A stretch of DNA of 64,000 bases from Methylobacterium planeticum (lineage in GTDB: Bacteria > Pseudomonadota > Alphaproteobacteria > Rhizobiales > Beijerinckiaceae), in NCBI RefSeq assembly GCF_008806345.1, contig NZ_VZZJ01000027.1, forward strand, positions 1-64,000, read 5' to 3'. Position 1 is the first letter of the stretch; each line of letters opens with the position of its first letter. The position numbers and the translations under genes are program-made. The notes beneath the pieces were generated by a model. That model searched no databases. It saw nothing but the letters and a program-made list of their open reading frames with translations, and had not been told where the DNA came from. Shown in pieces: positions 27,983 to 35,659 of this stretch.

Positions 27983-29181
27983 CGGCGCCCCACCGCGACG
28001 ACGCGGGCGTTGTAGCGGTTCATCGCGGCGGCGGTGGCGAGGCTGATCGCCAGGTAGACCGCCATGGTGATGGTCACGGCCTCCACCGCCTGGTTCGTCT
28101 GGTTGAGCACGGTGCCCATCATCACGTGGACGAGGTCCGGGTAGCCGATCAGCACCGCGAGCGAGGAGTTCTTGGTGAGGGTGAGGTACTGGCTCGTCAG
28201 GGGCGGCAGGATCACCCGCAGCGCCTGGGGCAGCACGACGAGGCGCAGGGCCTTGGCCCGGCTCAGGCCGAGGGCGGTCGCGGCCTCCACCTGGCCGCGG
28301 GGCACGCTGGCGATGCCGGCCCGCACGATCTCGGCGATGAAGGCCGCCGTGTAGGTGGAGAGCCCCGCGAGCAGGGCGGTGAATTCGGGCTGGAGCGCGA
28401 GCCCGCCCTCGATGTCGAAGGGGCCGCGCAGCGGGACAGCGACCGGCACCGGGCGGCCCGCGAGCGCGAGCCCGATCCAGGCCAGGGCCGGCAGCCCGAG
28501 GCAGAGGGCGAGGCCGGGCCCGAGCAGGGGCAGCCCCCGCCCCGTCCGGGCGGCGCGGCGCCGCGAGGCCCGGGCCAGCCCCAGGGTCGCCAGGAGGCCG
28601 AGCCCGAAGGCGCCCGGCACGAGGGCGTTCCAGTCCGAGAAATCGGGCCGGGGCAGGAACAGGCCGCGCTGGGTCAGGAAGACCGCGTCCCGCCAGGCGG
28701 CGGGGTCGCGGGGCTCGGGCAGGGCCACCCGCACCGCCACGTACCAGACGAGGAGCTGCAGCAGCAGCGGCACGTTGCGGAACAGCTCGACATAGGCCCG
28801 CGCGATCCCGCGCAGGATCAGGTTCGGCGAGAACCGGGCGATGCCGAGGCCGAACCCGATCGCGCTCGCCAGGACGATGCCGAGGCCGGAGACGAGGAGG
28901 GTGTTGAGCAGCCCGGCGAGGCAGGCCCGCCCGTAGCTCGCGGTCGCGGCCGCGTAGGGGATCAGGCTCTGGCTGAGGTCGAAGCCGGCCGCGCGCTCGA
29001 GGAAGCCGAACCCCGCCACGATCCCCTGGCGGGCGAGCTTGTCCGCCGCGTTCGCCCACGCCCCGTAGGCGAGGGCGGCGAGGCCGGCGAGGAGCAGCGC
29101 CTGCAGCGCCAGCCCGCGCCAGGATCCGCCCCGGTTCCCAGCCCGGTCCCCGCCCCGTGCGGGGCCCCGCCCCGCCCTCAC
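27979..29181 (-). CDS. aapQ: Amino-acid ABC transporter permease AapQ
   Basis: A 400-residue inner-membrane permease, partner of AapM. Recognisable are LLNTLLVSGLGIVLASAIGF, RAYVELFRNVPLLLQLLVWY, STYTAAFIAEIVRAGIASVP and the EAA loop GQVEAATALGLSRAKALRLV. The large central insertion between helices is typical of AapQ. The GTG at 29181 overlaps the aapJ stop by 4 bases (GTGA), and no better start exists between that stop and the first membrane helix, so GTG is almost certainly correct. It is middle gene of the aapJQM unit. Confidence 0.92.
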   Translation of the reverse strand: MRAGRGPARGGDRAGNRGGSWRGLALQALLLAGLAALAYGAWANAADKLARQGIVAGFGFLERAAGFDLSQSLIPYAAATASYGRACLAGLLNTLLVSGLGIVLASAIGFGLGIARFSPNLILRGIARAYVELFRNVPLLLQLLVWYVAVRVALPEPRDPAAWRDAVFLTQRGLFLPRPDFSDWNALVPGAFGLGLLATLGLARASRRRAARTGRGLPLLGPGLALCLGLPALAWIGLALAGRPVPVAVPLRGPFDIEGGLALQPEFTALLAGLSTYTAAFIAEIVRAGIASVPRGQVEAATALGLSRAKALRLVVLPQALRVILPPLTSQYLTLTKNSSLAVLIGYPDLVHVMMGTVLNQTNQAVEAVTITMAVYLAISLATAAAMNRYNARVVAVGRR

Positions 29182-30266
29182 CGGATCGGCGGCCCGTATT
29201 GCAGGCCCCCCTTGTTCCAGAGGGCGTTGAGGCCGCGCGGGATCTTCAGCGGGGTGCCGTCCCCGAGGTTGCGGGCGTAGGCCTCGCCGTAATTGCCGAC
29301 ATGCCGGATGATCCGGTAGGCCCAGTCGTTCGTCAGCCCCAGCGCCTCGCCGTACTTGCCCTCGAGGCCGAGGATGCGGCGCACGTCCGGGCTGAGCGCG
29401 TCCCTGCGCATGGCCTCGACGTTCTCCTGGCCGATCCCGGCCTCCTCGGCATCCAGCATGGCGTAGTGGGTCCAGGCCACGATGTCGCGCCACTGGTCGT
29501 CGCCCTGGCGCACCACGGGGGAGAACGGCTCCTTCGAGATCGTCTCGGGCAGGACCGCGTGCGCCTCGGGCTCGGCCATCTTCAGGCGCTCGCCGTAGAG
29601 GGAGGACTTGTCCGTCGAGTAGGCGTCGCAGCGTCCGGAATCGTAGGCGCGGCCGGTCTCCTCGGCGGTGGCGAAGGCGACCACCTTGTAGGTGAGCCCG
29701 CGGGTGCGGAACCAGTCGGCGAGGTTGAGCTCCGTGGTGGTGCCCTGCTGCAGGCAGATCGTGGCCCGGTCGAGCCCCTCCACGTGGGCGATGCCCCGGT
29801 CCTTGCGCACCAGGAAGCCCTGCCCGTCGTAGAAGTTGATCGCCGGGAAGTTCAGCTTGGCGCTGGTGTCGCGGGCCAGCGTCCAGGTGGTGTTGCGGGC
29901 GAGCACGTCGATCTCGCCCGATTGCAGCGCCGTGAAGCGCGCGGGCGCGGCGAGCGGCACGAACCGGACCTTGCCCGGGTCGTCGAAGATCGCGGCGGCC
30001 AGCGCCCGGCAGAAATCGATGTCGAGCCCGCGCCACTCGCCCTTCGAATCCGGCACCCCGAACCCGGCGACGCCCGGGCTCGAGCCGCAAGTCAGGTGGC
30101 CCCGCGCCCGGATCTCGCCGAGGAGGCCCTCGGCGCGGGCCGGGGTGGCGGGGAAGGCGGCGGCCAGGAGGGCGGCCAGGAGGAGGGCGGCCAGGAGGGC
30201 GGCGGCGAGCCCGCGGGCCGCCCGCGCCCCGCCCGCCGGCGTCGCCGCGTCCGGGTCCGGGCGCAT
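29178..30266 (-). CDS. aapJ: Amino-acid ABC transporter binding protein AapJ
   Basis: A 362-residue periplasmic solute-binding protein (family 3) delivering L-amino acids to AapQM. Signal peptide: ARGLAAALLAALLLAALLAA, cleavage near PARA. Mature part starts LLGEIRARGHLTCGSSPGVA and contains GLDIDFCRALAAAIF, GEIDVLARNTTWTLARDTS, ICLQQGTTTELNLADWF and GEALGLTNDWAYRIIRHVGN, all typical of AapJ. First gene of the operon; a 12-bp tandem array lies 16 bp upstream of its start and metC diverges on the other side, an arrangement I recall from other rhizobia. Confidence 0.94.
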   Translation of the reverse strand: MRPDPDAATPAGGARAARGLAAALLAALLLAALLAAAFPATPARAEGLLGEIRARGHLTCGSSPGVAGFGVPDSKGEWRGLDIDFCRALAAAIFDDPGKVRFVPLAAPARFTALQSGEIDVLARNTTWTLARDTSAKLNFPAINFYDGQGFLVRKDRGIAHVEGLDRATICLQQGTTTELNLADWFRTRGLTYKVVAFATAEETGRAYDSGRCDAYSTDKSSLYGERLKMAEPEAHAVLPETISKEPFSPVVRQGDDQWRDIVAWTHYAMLDAEEAGIGQENVEAMRRDALSPDVRRILGLEGKYGEALGLTNDWAYRIIRHVGNYGEAYARNLGDGTPLKIPRGLNALWNKGGLQYGPPIR

Positions 30267-30281
30267 CCGTCGACCGGACCC

Positions 30282-30370
30282 GGCAAGAGAACCGGCAAGA
30301 GGGTCGGCAAGAGGACCGACAAGAGAATCGGCAAGAGAATCGGCAAGGGTCAGGATCGGCAAGGGTCCAG
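30282..30370. repeat. 12-bp tandem repeat, six copies plus one
   Basis: Units beginning GGCAAG (one is GACAAG) at 30282, 30294, 30306, 30318, 30330 and 30342 with a 12-bp period, then one more at 30358. The array fills much of the aapJ-metC intergenic region and ends 16 bp from the aapJ start, so it overlaps that gene's promoter or leader. Confidence 0.88.
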
Positions 30371-30512
30371 GTCCCGCGGGGATCGTCCGGCGCCATTGCG
30401 CGCGGCGGGCGCGCCGGTCAAGGCCCGGGGCCCGACTTGACCTTCCGCCGCGGGCCGGGCTTGTCGTCGCCGAGCCGACGCCCTCGCCCGCCCTCACCTG
30501 CCCCGAGCCCGC

Positions 30513-31703
30513 ATGTCCAAATCCCCGCCCCGCGATCCCGGCCGCTTCGGCGAAGCCACCCGCCTGGTCCATGCGGGGCGCGACCCGTCCGCCCAGCACG
30601 GCTTCGTCAACACGCCGATCTACCGCGGCTCGACGGTGCTCTACCCGACCTACGACGACATCCAGCACCGGCGCGGGCGCTACAATTACGGCACCTCGGC
30701 GACCCCCACCATGGACGCGCTGACGGAGGCCTGGACGCAGGTCGCGGGGGCGGCCGGCACCGTGGTGACGCCCTCCGGCCTCTCGGCGCTGACGGTCGCC
30801 CTGATGGCGAGCGTGTCGGCGGGCGACCACCTGCTCGTCACCGATTCCGCCTACCGCCCGACGCGCCAGTTCTGCGACGGGGTGCTGTCCCGCTTCGGCG
30901 TGGCGGTGACCTATTACGACCCGACGATCGGCGCCGGCATCCAGGCGCTGATGCGGGACGACACGAAGGCCGTGCTCGTCGAGGCGCCGGGCTCCCAGAG
31001 CTTCGAGATGCAGGACGTGCCGGCCATCGCCGCGGCGGTGCATGCCCGCGGCGGCACCGTGATCATGGACAACACCTGGGCGACGCCGCTGCTGTTCCCG
31101 CCCCACGCGCGCGGCGTCGACATCGCGGTGGAGGCCGGCACCAAGTATCTCAGCGGCGGCTCGGACCTGCTCATCGGCCTGACCTCCGCCACCGCCCAGC
31201 ACTTCCCGGCGGTGCGGCGCACCTTCGACCACTTCGCCATGTGCGCGGGCCCGGAGGACATCTTCCTGGCGCTCCGGGGCCTGCGCACCATGTCCCTGCG
31301 CCTGCGCGAGCACGGGCGCCAGGGCCTGGAGATGGCGCGCTGGCTGCAGGCGCGCCCGGAGGTGCTGCGGGTGCTGCATCCGGGCCTGCCCGAGGATCCC
31401 GGCCACGCGATCTGGCGGCGGGACTTCTCCGGGGCGTCCGGGCTCTTCGGCGTCATCCTGAAGCCGGTGCCCGAGGCGGCGGTCGCCGCCCTGCTCGACG
31501 GGCTGGAGCTGTTCGGGATGGGCTTCTCCTGGGGCGGCTTCGAGAGCCTCGTCATCCCCTTCGACTGCAAGCCCTACCGCACGGCGACGCGCTGGGCCCC
31601 GGGCGGTCCCGCGCTGCGCTTCCACATCGGCCTCGAGGACGTCGCCGACCTCAAGGCCGACCTCGAGGCCGGGTTCGCGCGGCTGCGGGCGGCGGCCGGC
31701 TGA
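30513..31703 (+). CDS. metC: Cystathionine beta-lyase
   Basis: A 396-residue PLP enzyme of the Cys/Met metabolism family, converting cystathionine to homocysteine, pyruvate and ammonia for methionine synthesis. Seen: TRLVHAGRDPSAQHGFVNTP, YNYGTSATPTMDALTEAW, TPSGLSALTVALMA, the aspartate in MDNTWATPLLFPP, and the PLP lysine in EAGTKYLSGGSDLLIG. FGMGFSWGGFESLVIPFD near the C-terminus marks the beta-lyase (MetC) group. It diverges from aapJ, sharing the 246-bp region with the tandem array. Confidence 0.92.
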   Translation: MSKSPPRDPGRFGEATRLVHAGRDPSAQHGFVNTPIYRGSTVLYPTYDDIQHRRGRYNYGTSATPTMDALTEAWTQVAGAAGTVVTPSGLSALTVALMASVSAGDHLLVTDSAYRPTRQFCDGVLSRFGVAVTYYDPTIGAGIQALMRDDTKAVLVEAPGSQSFEMQDVPAIAAAVHARGGTVIMDNTWATPLLFPPHARGVDIAVEAGTKYLSGGSDLLIGLTSATAQHFPAVRRTFDHFAMCAGPEDIFLALRGLRTMSLRLREHGRQGLEMARWLQARPEVLRVLHPGLPEDPGHAIWRRDFSGASGLFGVILKPVPEAAVAALLDGLELFGMGFSWGGFESLVIPFDCKPYRTATRWAPGGPALRFHIGLEDVADLKADLEAGFARLRAAAG

Positions 31704-31716
31704 GCGCGGGCCCGCC

Positions 31717-32340
31717 TCACGGCACCAGCCAGGTGCCGTGCCAGGTCCCGTGCGAGCCCCCGGCCCCGCGGGTCCAGCCGGCGCGGCGGTGGCCGCGGCG
31801 GTCGAGGTAGAGGAAGTCGAGGGACTCGGCGCGCACGAGGAGCGCGCAGAAGTTCGGGCGGCCGAGCGCGCGGGCCGCCTCCGGGTCGGGCTGGGCGTAG
31901 GCGCCGCCCCGCGCCAGGGCCGTGCCGGGGGCGGGCTCGACGCCGTAGCAGACCCGGCTCATGGGCTGGCTCCCGGCCCAGGCCGCCTCCGCCACCGCGT
32001 CGTCGGCGTGGAGGCCGGCCCGGCCCTCGATGCGGATCTGCACCTTGCTCTCGGGATCGTAGGCGTGGAGCGCGCAGGGCGCCCGCGCCAGCAGCTCCGC
32101 GGCCTTGTCGGAGCGCCGGTCGCAGTGGATGCGCAGGGTCGCGGTCTCGGGGTCGGCGGCGCGCAGCACCACGGTGCGCACCCGCGGCCGGCCCTCGGCC
32201 CCGATCGTGGCGAGGCTCGGGGTGTGGAAGGCCGAGCGGCCGCGGCGGACCCCGTCCGCGAGGAGCCGCCAGAGCTCGGCCCAGGCGGCCGCGAGGTCGT
32301 CGTGGAAGGGAGGCAGGGGGGTGCGCGCGTCCGGGCTCAT
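31717..32340 (-). CDS. Pyridoxamine-phosphate-oxidase-like flavoprotein
   Basis: A 207-residue protein with the split-barrel FMN-binding fold: AFHTPSLATIGAEGRPRVRT at the N-terminus, RIHCDRRSDKAAELL and the C-terminal FLYLDRRGHRRAGWT match the PNPOx-like (alr4036-type) family. The C-terminal arginines and tryptophan resemble true PNP oxidases, but the family includes enzymes of unknown substrate, so the reaction is left open. It is last in a four-gene unit, 31 bp after the LAB_N gene. Confidence 0.75.
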   Translation of the reverse strand: MSPDARTPLPPFHDDLAAAWAELWRLLADGVRRGRSAFHTPSLATIGAEGRPRVRTVVLRAADPETATLRIHCDRRSDKAAELLARAPCALHAYDPESKVQIRIEGRAGLHADDAVAEAAWAGSQPMSRVCYGVEPAPGTALARGGAYAQPDPEAARALGRPNFCALLVRAESLDFLYLDRRGHRRAGWTRGAGGSHGTWHGTWLVP

Positions 32341-32371
32341 GCGGGCAGGCTCGCAGGCCCGCGCGGCCCGA

Positions 32372-32749
32372 TCAAGCGCCGCCGTCCGGGGCCGCGGAGC
32401 CCGCCCGGCGGGCGGCGGCCTCGCCCTGGAGCCTGCGGCGGCGCTCGCGGAAGATCAGCGACAGGTTGCGCAGGTAGATCCCCGTCGAGAGCCCCTGCCC
32501 GATGATGATCACGGGCTCGCGCCGGACGAAGCCGTAGACCAGCGTCATCAGGCCGCCCACGATCGACAGGAACCAGAACGAGAGCGGCATCACGCTCCGG
32601 CCCGCCCGCTCGCTCGCGATCCATTGCAGGATGAAGCGCGAGCCGAAGATGAGCTGCGCCAGGATGCCGAAGACCAGCCAGAAATCGAAGCGCGTGACGA
32701 ACACGTCGTAGAAGTAGCCGCGCAGGTGATCCGAGATCTCGATCAGCAC
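32372..32749 (-). CDS. LAB_N (lipid-A-disaccharide synthase N-terminal) protein
   Basis: A 125-residue membrane protein made of a LAB_N domain (PF07578): FDFWLVFGILAQLIFGSRFI, LQWIASERAGRSVMPLSFWF, LSIVGGLMTLVYGFVRREPV and GQGLSTGIYLRNLSLI. About four helices. The domain is named from LpxB fusions but occurs alone beside glycosyltransferases and probably helps move or recognise lipid-linked sugars. The GTG at 32749 has GGAGG just upstream and overlaps the end of the glycosyltransferase gene by 7 bases, indicating coupling. Confidence 0.87.
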   Translation of the reverse strand: MLIEISDHLRGYFYDVFVTRFDFWLVFGILAQLIFGSRFILQWIASERAGRSVMPLSFWFLSIVGGLMTLVYGFVRREPVIIIGQGLSTGIYLRNLSLIFRERRRRLQGEAAARRAGSAAPDGGA

Positions 32750-33588
32750 GACGCCTCCTCCCGGCGCGCCACCACCTCGGTCACCGACGGGGTCGGGCGC
32801 TTGCGCCGGATCAGCCACCAGACCCCGGCGAGGTCGAGGAGCCCGACCCAGAGGCGGTCGAACAGGCCGTAATTCGAGGTGCCGGTGTGGCGCGGCCGGT
32901 CGACCACGTCGCGGTGGACCACCCCGAAGCCCTCCCGGGCCACGAGGGCCGGCATGAAGCGGTGGAGCGCGTCGAAATAGGGCAGCGCCCGGTAGACCTC
33001 GCGGCGGAAGACCTTGAGGCCGCAGCCGGTGTCGCGGGTGGAATCCTTGAGGATGCGTCCCCGCACCCCGTTGGCGATGCGCGACTGCAGCATCTTGAAG
33101 GGCCCGTCCTTGCGGCCGGTGCGCTGGCCCTGCGCCAGGCCGATCCCGGGGCCGCCCTGCTCCAGGGCCGCCACGAGCGCCGGGAGGAAGGCCGGGTCGT
33201 TCTGGCCGTCGCCGTCGAGGGTGGCGACGACCGGCGCGCGCGCCGCCGCGACGCCGCTGCGCACCGCCGCGCTCTGGCCGCCGCCGCGGGCGTGGCGCAG
33301 CACCCGGAGCCAGGGCCGGCCGGCCCGGGCGGCCTCGAGGGCGGCGGGCGTCCCGTCGGTGGAGCCGTCGTCGACATAGATCACCTCGAAGGGCGCGAGG
33401 CCGGCGCAGGCCCGCGCGATCTCGGCCACGAGGCCCTCGATGTTGCCGGCCTCGTTGCGCACCGGCACCACGACGGCGAGGCGGGGCGGCGCGCCCGCGA
33501 GATCCGATGTCAGGGCCGGGGACACGTCCGATGCCGGATGCGAATCGGGCATCGGTGCGCTGGCCGGTCCGGTCATCGGTCCCGTCAT
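32743..33588 (-). CDS. GT2 glycosyltransferase, polyprenyl-phosphate type
   Basis: A 281-residue family 2 glycosyltransferase similar to dolichol-/undecaprenyl-phosphate mannose synthases. N-terminal LAVVVPVRNEAGNIEGLVAE and VIYVDDGSTDGT, then ATLDGDGQNDPAFLP with the metal-binding Asp residues, RDTGCGLKVFRREVYRALPY, and RHTGTSNYGLFDRLWVGLLD. A C-terminal hydrophobic segment (LAGVWWLI) may anchor it. It would load a sugar onto a lipid carrier for the GT39 enzyme encoded upstream. Start overlaps the GT39 stop by 4 bases (ATGA). Confidence 0.88.
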   Translation of the reverse strand: MTGPMTGPASAPMPDSHPASDVSPALTSDLAGAPPRLAVVVPVRNEAGNIEGLVAEIARACAGLAPFEVIYVDDGSTDGTPAALEAARAGRPWLRVLRHARGGGQSAAVRSGVAAARAPVVATLDGDGQNDPAFLPALVAALEQGGPGIGLAQGQRTGRKDGPFKMLQSRIANGVRGRILKDSTRDTGCGLKVFRREVYRALPYFDALHRFMPALVAREGFGVVHRDVVDRPRHTGTSNYGLFDRLWVGLLDLAGVWWLIRRKRPTPSVTEVVARREEASC

Positions 33589-35327
33589 GGGCTCACCCCG
33601 TAGGCCGTGAGGTCGACCCGCCGGCCGCCGTTGATGTTGAAGCCCGAGACCCGGCCCGCCGCCGGGGGCGCGAGGCCCGCGGCCCCGGCGGCGGCCGCGA
33701 ATTCGGGGGCGAACCGGCCCTCGACGAAGACGAGCCGGCAGCCGCCGGCCCGCAGGAAGTCGATCGCCTCGGCGCCGGAATTCAGCATGGCGAGGTCGGT
33801 GCCGATCAGGAAGACGAGGCTCGGCTCGCGGTAGCCGAGGCTCGCGACCTGCGGATGGGGGCAGGCGAGGCCGTCGCGCAGGGCGGCGAGGCGCGGCGAG
33901 ACCTTCAGGGCGGGGAGCGCCGGCTGCACCAGCCCGAACACCGCGGGCGAGACCAGGGCGGAGGCGAGCACCGCGAGGACCAGGGCCCGCTCGGCCCGGG
34001 CCCGGGCGAAGGCCAGGACGGCGAGGCCCGCGAGGCCGGCCGCCCCGGCCAGCGGCGGCAGCCCGGCCCAGGGCAGGCGCCCGTCGAGCTGCCAGCCGGC
34101 ATAGGACAGGCCGGCCATCAGCCCCAGCGGGATCAGCACCGCCAGGAGCGCCACCGCGACGGCGCCCCGCCGGCGCGGATCGAGGGCGCCCCCCGTCGCC
34201 GCCATCACGGTGAGGATCGCCACGGCCGGCATCAGGGGCAGCACGTAGTGCGGCAGCTTCGTCGGCACGGCCTCGAACAGGATCCAGGCCGGCACGATCC
34301 AGGCGAGCAGGAGGGCGACCGCATCGCTCCCCCGCTGGCGCCAGCCGAAGGGCAGGCTCAGGGCCGCGAAGGCCGCGCCCGGCCAGAAGGTCGCGAAGAC
34401 GATCAGCAGATAGGTCCCGGGCGGCGCCCAGTGCTTCTCCTTGGCGCTCCCGACCTTGCCGAGCATGTCCTGGCCGACCGCCTCGCCGAAGAAGGCGCCG
34501 CCGCTCTTCCAGGCGATGGCGAGGAACCAGGGCGCCACGAGGACGAGGACCAGGGCGAGGCCGAGGCCGGGGCGCAGGGCCCGGAGCCAGACCCCGGAGC
34601 GGGCGCGCAGCGAGAGCGGCAGCGCCGCGAGCCCGACGAAGAGCGGCACCATCGGGCCCTTGACCAGGATGCCGAGGGCGAGGCCGAGCCAGAAGGCCAG
34701 GACGGTGGCGAGCGGAAGCTTGCCGAGCGGGACCTTGGCGGGCGGAAGGCGCGGACCGGCCCGCCCGAGCCAGGCGCGGGCGAGCCCCCCGAGGGCCGCG
34801 ACCGAGCAGGCGGTCAGCACCGCGTCGGTCTTGGCGAGGCGCGCCTCGGCCGAGAGCATCAGGCAGGCCCCGAACAGGGCGGCGGCCAGCAGCGCCCCCC
34901 GGCGCGGCAGGACGGCCAGCGCCGCCCAGTAGGTCAGCAGCACCGCCGCCGCCGCGCCCGCGAGCGAGGGCAGCCGGTAGAGGGCGATGCGGGTGCGGGC
35001 CTGCGGCACCCCCGCGGCCTCGCCCAGGGCGACGCTCAGGCTCTGGAGCCAGTAGATCCCCACCGGCTTCTTGTGCCGGGCCTCGCCCTGAAAGCGGATG
35101 TCGACGAGGTCGCCCGTCTCCAGCATCTGCTTCGAGGCCTGGGCGAAGCGCGGCTCGTCCCGGTCCATGGGCTGGAGGGAGGCGAGGCCGGGCAGGAAGC
35201 AGACGAGGCAGAGGGCGAGGAGGAGCGCGCAGGCGCGGGCATGGCTCGCGGCGGCCGCGGCGAGGAGGCGCTCGGGCAGGGCGTGCGGATCGCCCGGGGC
35301 GACGCGGCCGGCGGAGAGGCTCGTCAT
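33585..35327 (-). CDS. GT39 family glycosyltransferase (ArnT-like)
   Basis: A 580-residue integral membrane glycosyltransferase with 11-13 helices. The first periplasmic loop has MDRDEPRFAQASKQML, the acidic GT39/ArnT active-site signature, followed by FQGEARHKKPVGIYWLQSL. TYLLIVFATFWPGAAFAALS and AVPTKLPHYVLPLMPAVAIL are also typical. Such enzymes transfer a sugar from a polyprenyl phosphate to an envelope acceptor such as lipid A. It is first of a tightly coupled operon with the GT2 enzyme, the LAB_N protein and a flavoprotein. Whether the sugar is aminoarabinose, galacturonic acid or another cannot be read from sequence. Confidence 0.88.
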   Translation of the reverse strand: MTSLSAGRVAPGDPHALPERLLAAAAASHARACALLLALCLVCFLPGLASLQPMDRDEPRFAQASKQMLETGDLVDIRFQGEARHKKPVGIYWLQSLSVALGEAAGVPQARTRIALYRLPSLAGAAAAVLLTYWAALAVLPRRGALLAAALFGACLMLSAEARLAKTDAVLTACSVAALGGLARAWLGRAGPRLPPAKVPLGKLPLATVLAFWLGLALGILVKGPMVPLFVGLAALPLSLRARSGVWLRALRPGLGLALVLVLVAPWFLAIAWKSGGAFFGEAVGQDMLGKVGSAKEKHWAPPGTYLLIVFATFWPGAAFAALSLPFGWRQRGSDAVALLLAWIVPAWILFEAVPTKLPHYVLPLMPAVAILTVMAATGGALDPRRRGAVAVALLAVLIPLGLMAGLSYAGWQLDGRLPWAGLPPLAGAAGLAGLAVLAFARARAERALVLAVLASALVSPAVFGLVQPALPALKVSPRLAALRDGLACPHPQVASLGYREPSLVFLIGTDLAMLNSGAEAIDFLRAGGCRLVFVEGRFAPEFAAAAGAAGLAPPAAGRVSGFNINGGRRVDLTAYGVSP

Positions 35328-35349
35328 GGCGTTGGGCGGCCCGCGCGGG

Positions 35350-35382
35350 CGTTCATGGGGCGCTCATGGGGCGTTCATGGAC
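35350..35382. repeat. 11-bp tandem repeat, three copies
   Basis: CGTTCATGGGG at 35350, 35361 (one change) and 35372 (last bases differ), period 11. It lies 22 bp upstream of the GT39 start in the 332-bp gap 35328-35659. A second short repetition (ACGG-A/C-ATTCCT, two units 13 bp apart) follows at about 35381. No gene was seen in the gap. Confidence 0.85.
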
Positions 35383-35659
35383 GGAATTCCTGGACGGCAT
35401 TCCTCGACGGCTTCGGACCGGCCGTCGGCCCCCGGCGCGGGATGCGAGGACGAGACTCCGGAGAGGTCGGGGCCGCGGCCGGCCGTGTCGATGATTGGGC
35501 CCGGAAAGTCAAATGGCGGGGGCCGGCCCCGCCCGGCCGCGTCGGCCCGCGGGGGATCGTGCGCGGGGCCTTCCCGCGGGTCAGGGGCACGGCGGTGCGC
35601 CGGGACGCGTTGGACCGGCGGCGCGGGCGCGGTACTGTGGCGCCAGGGAGACGAATGCC

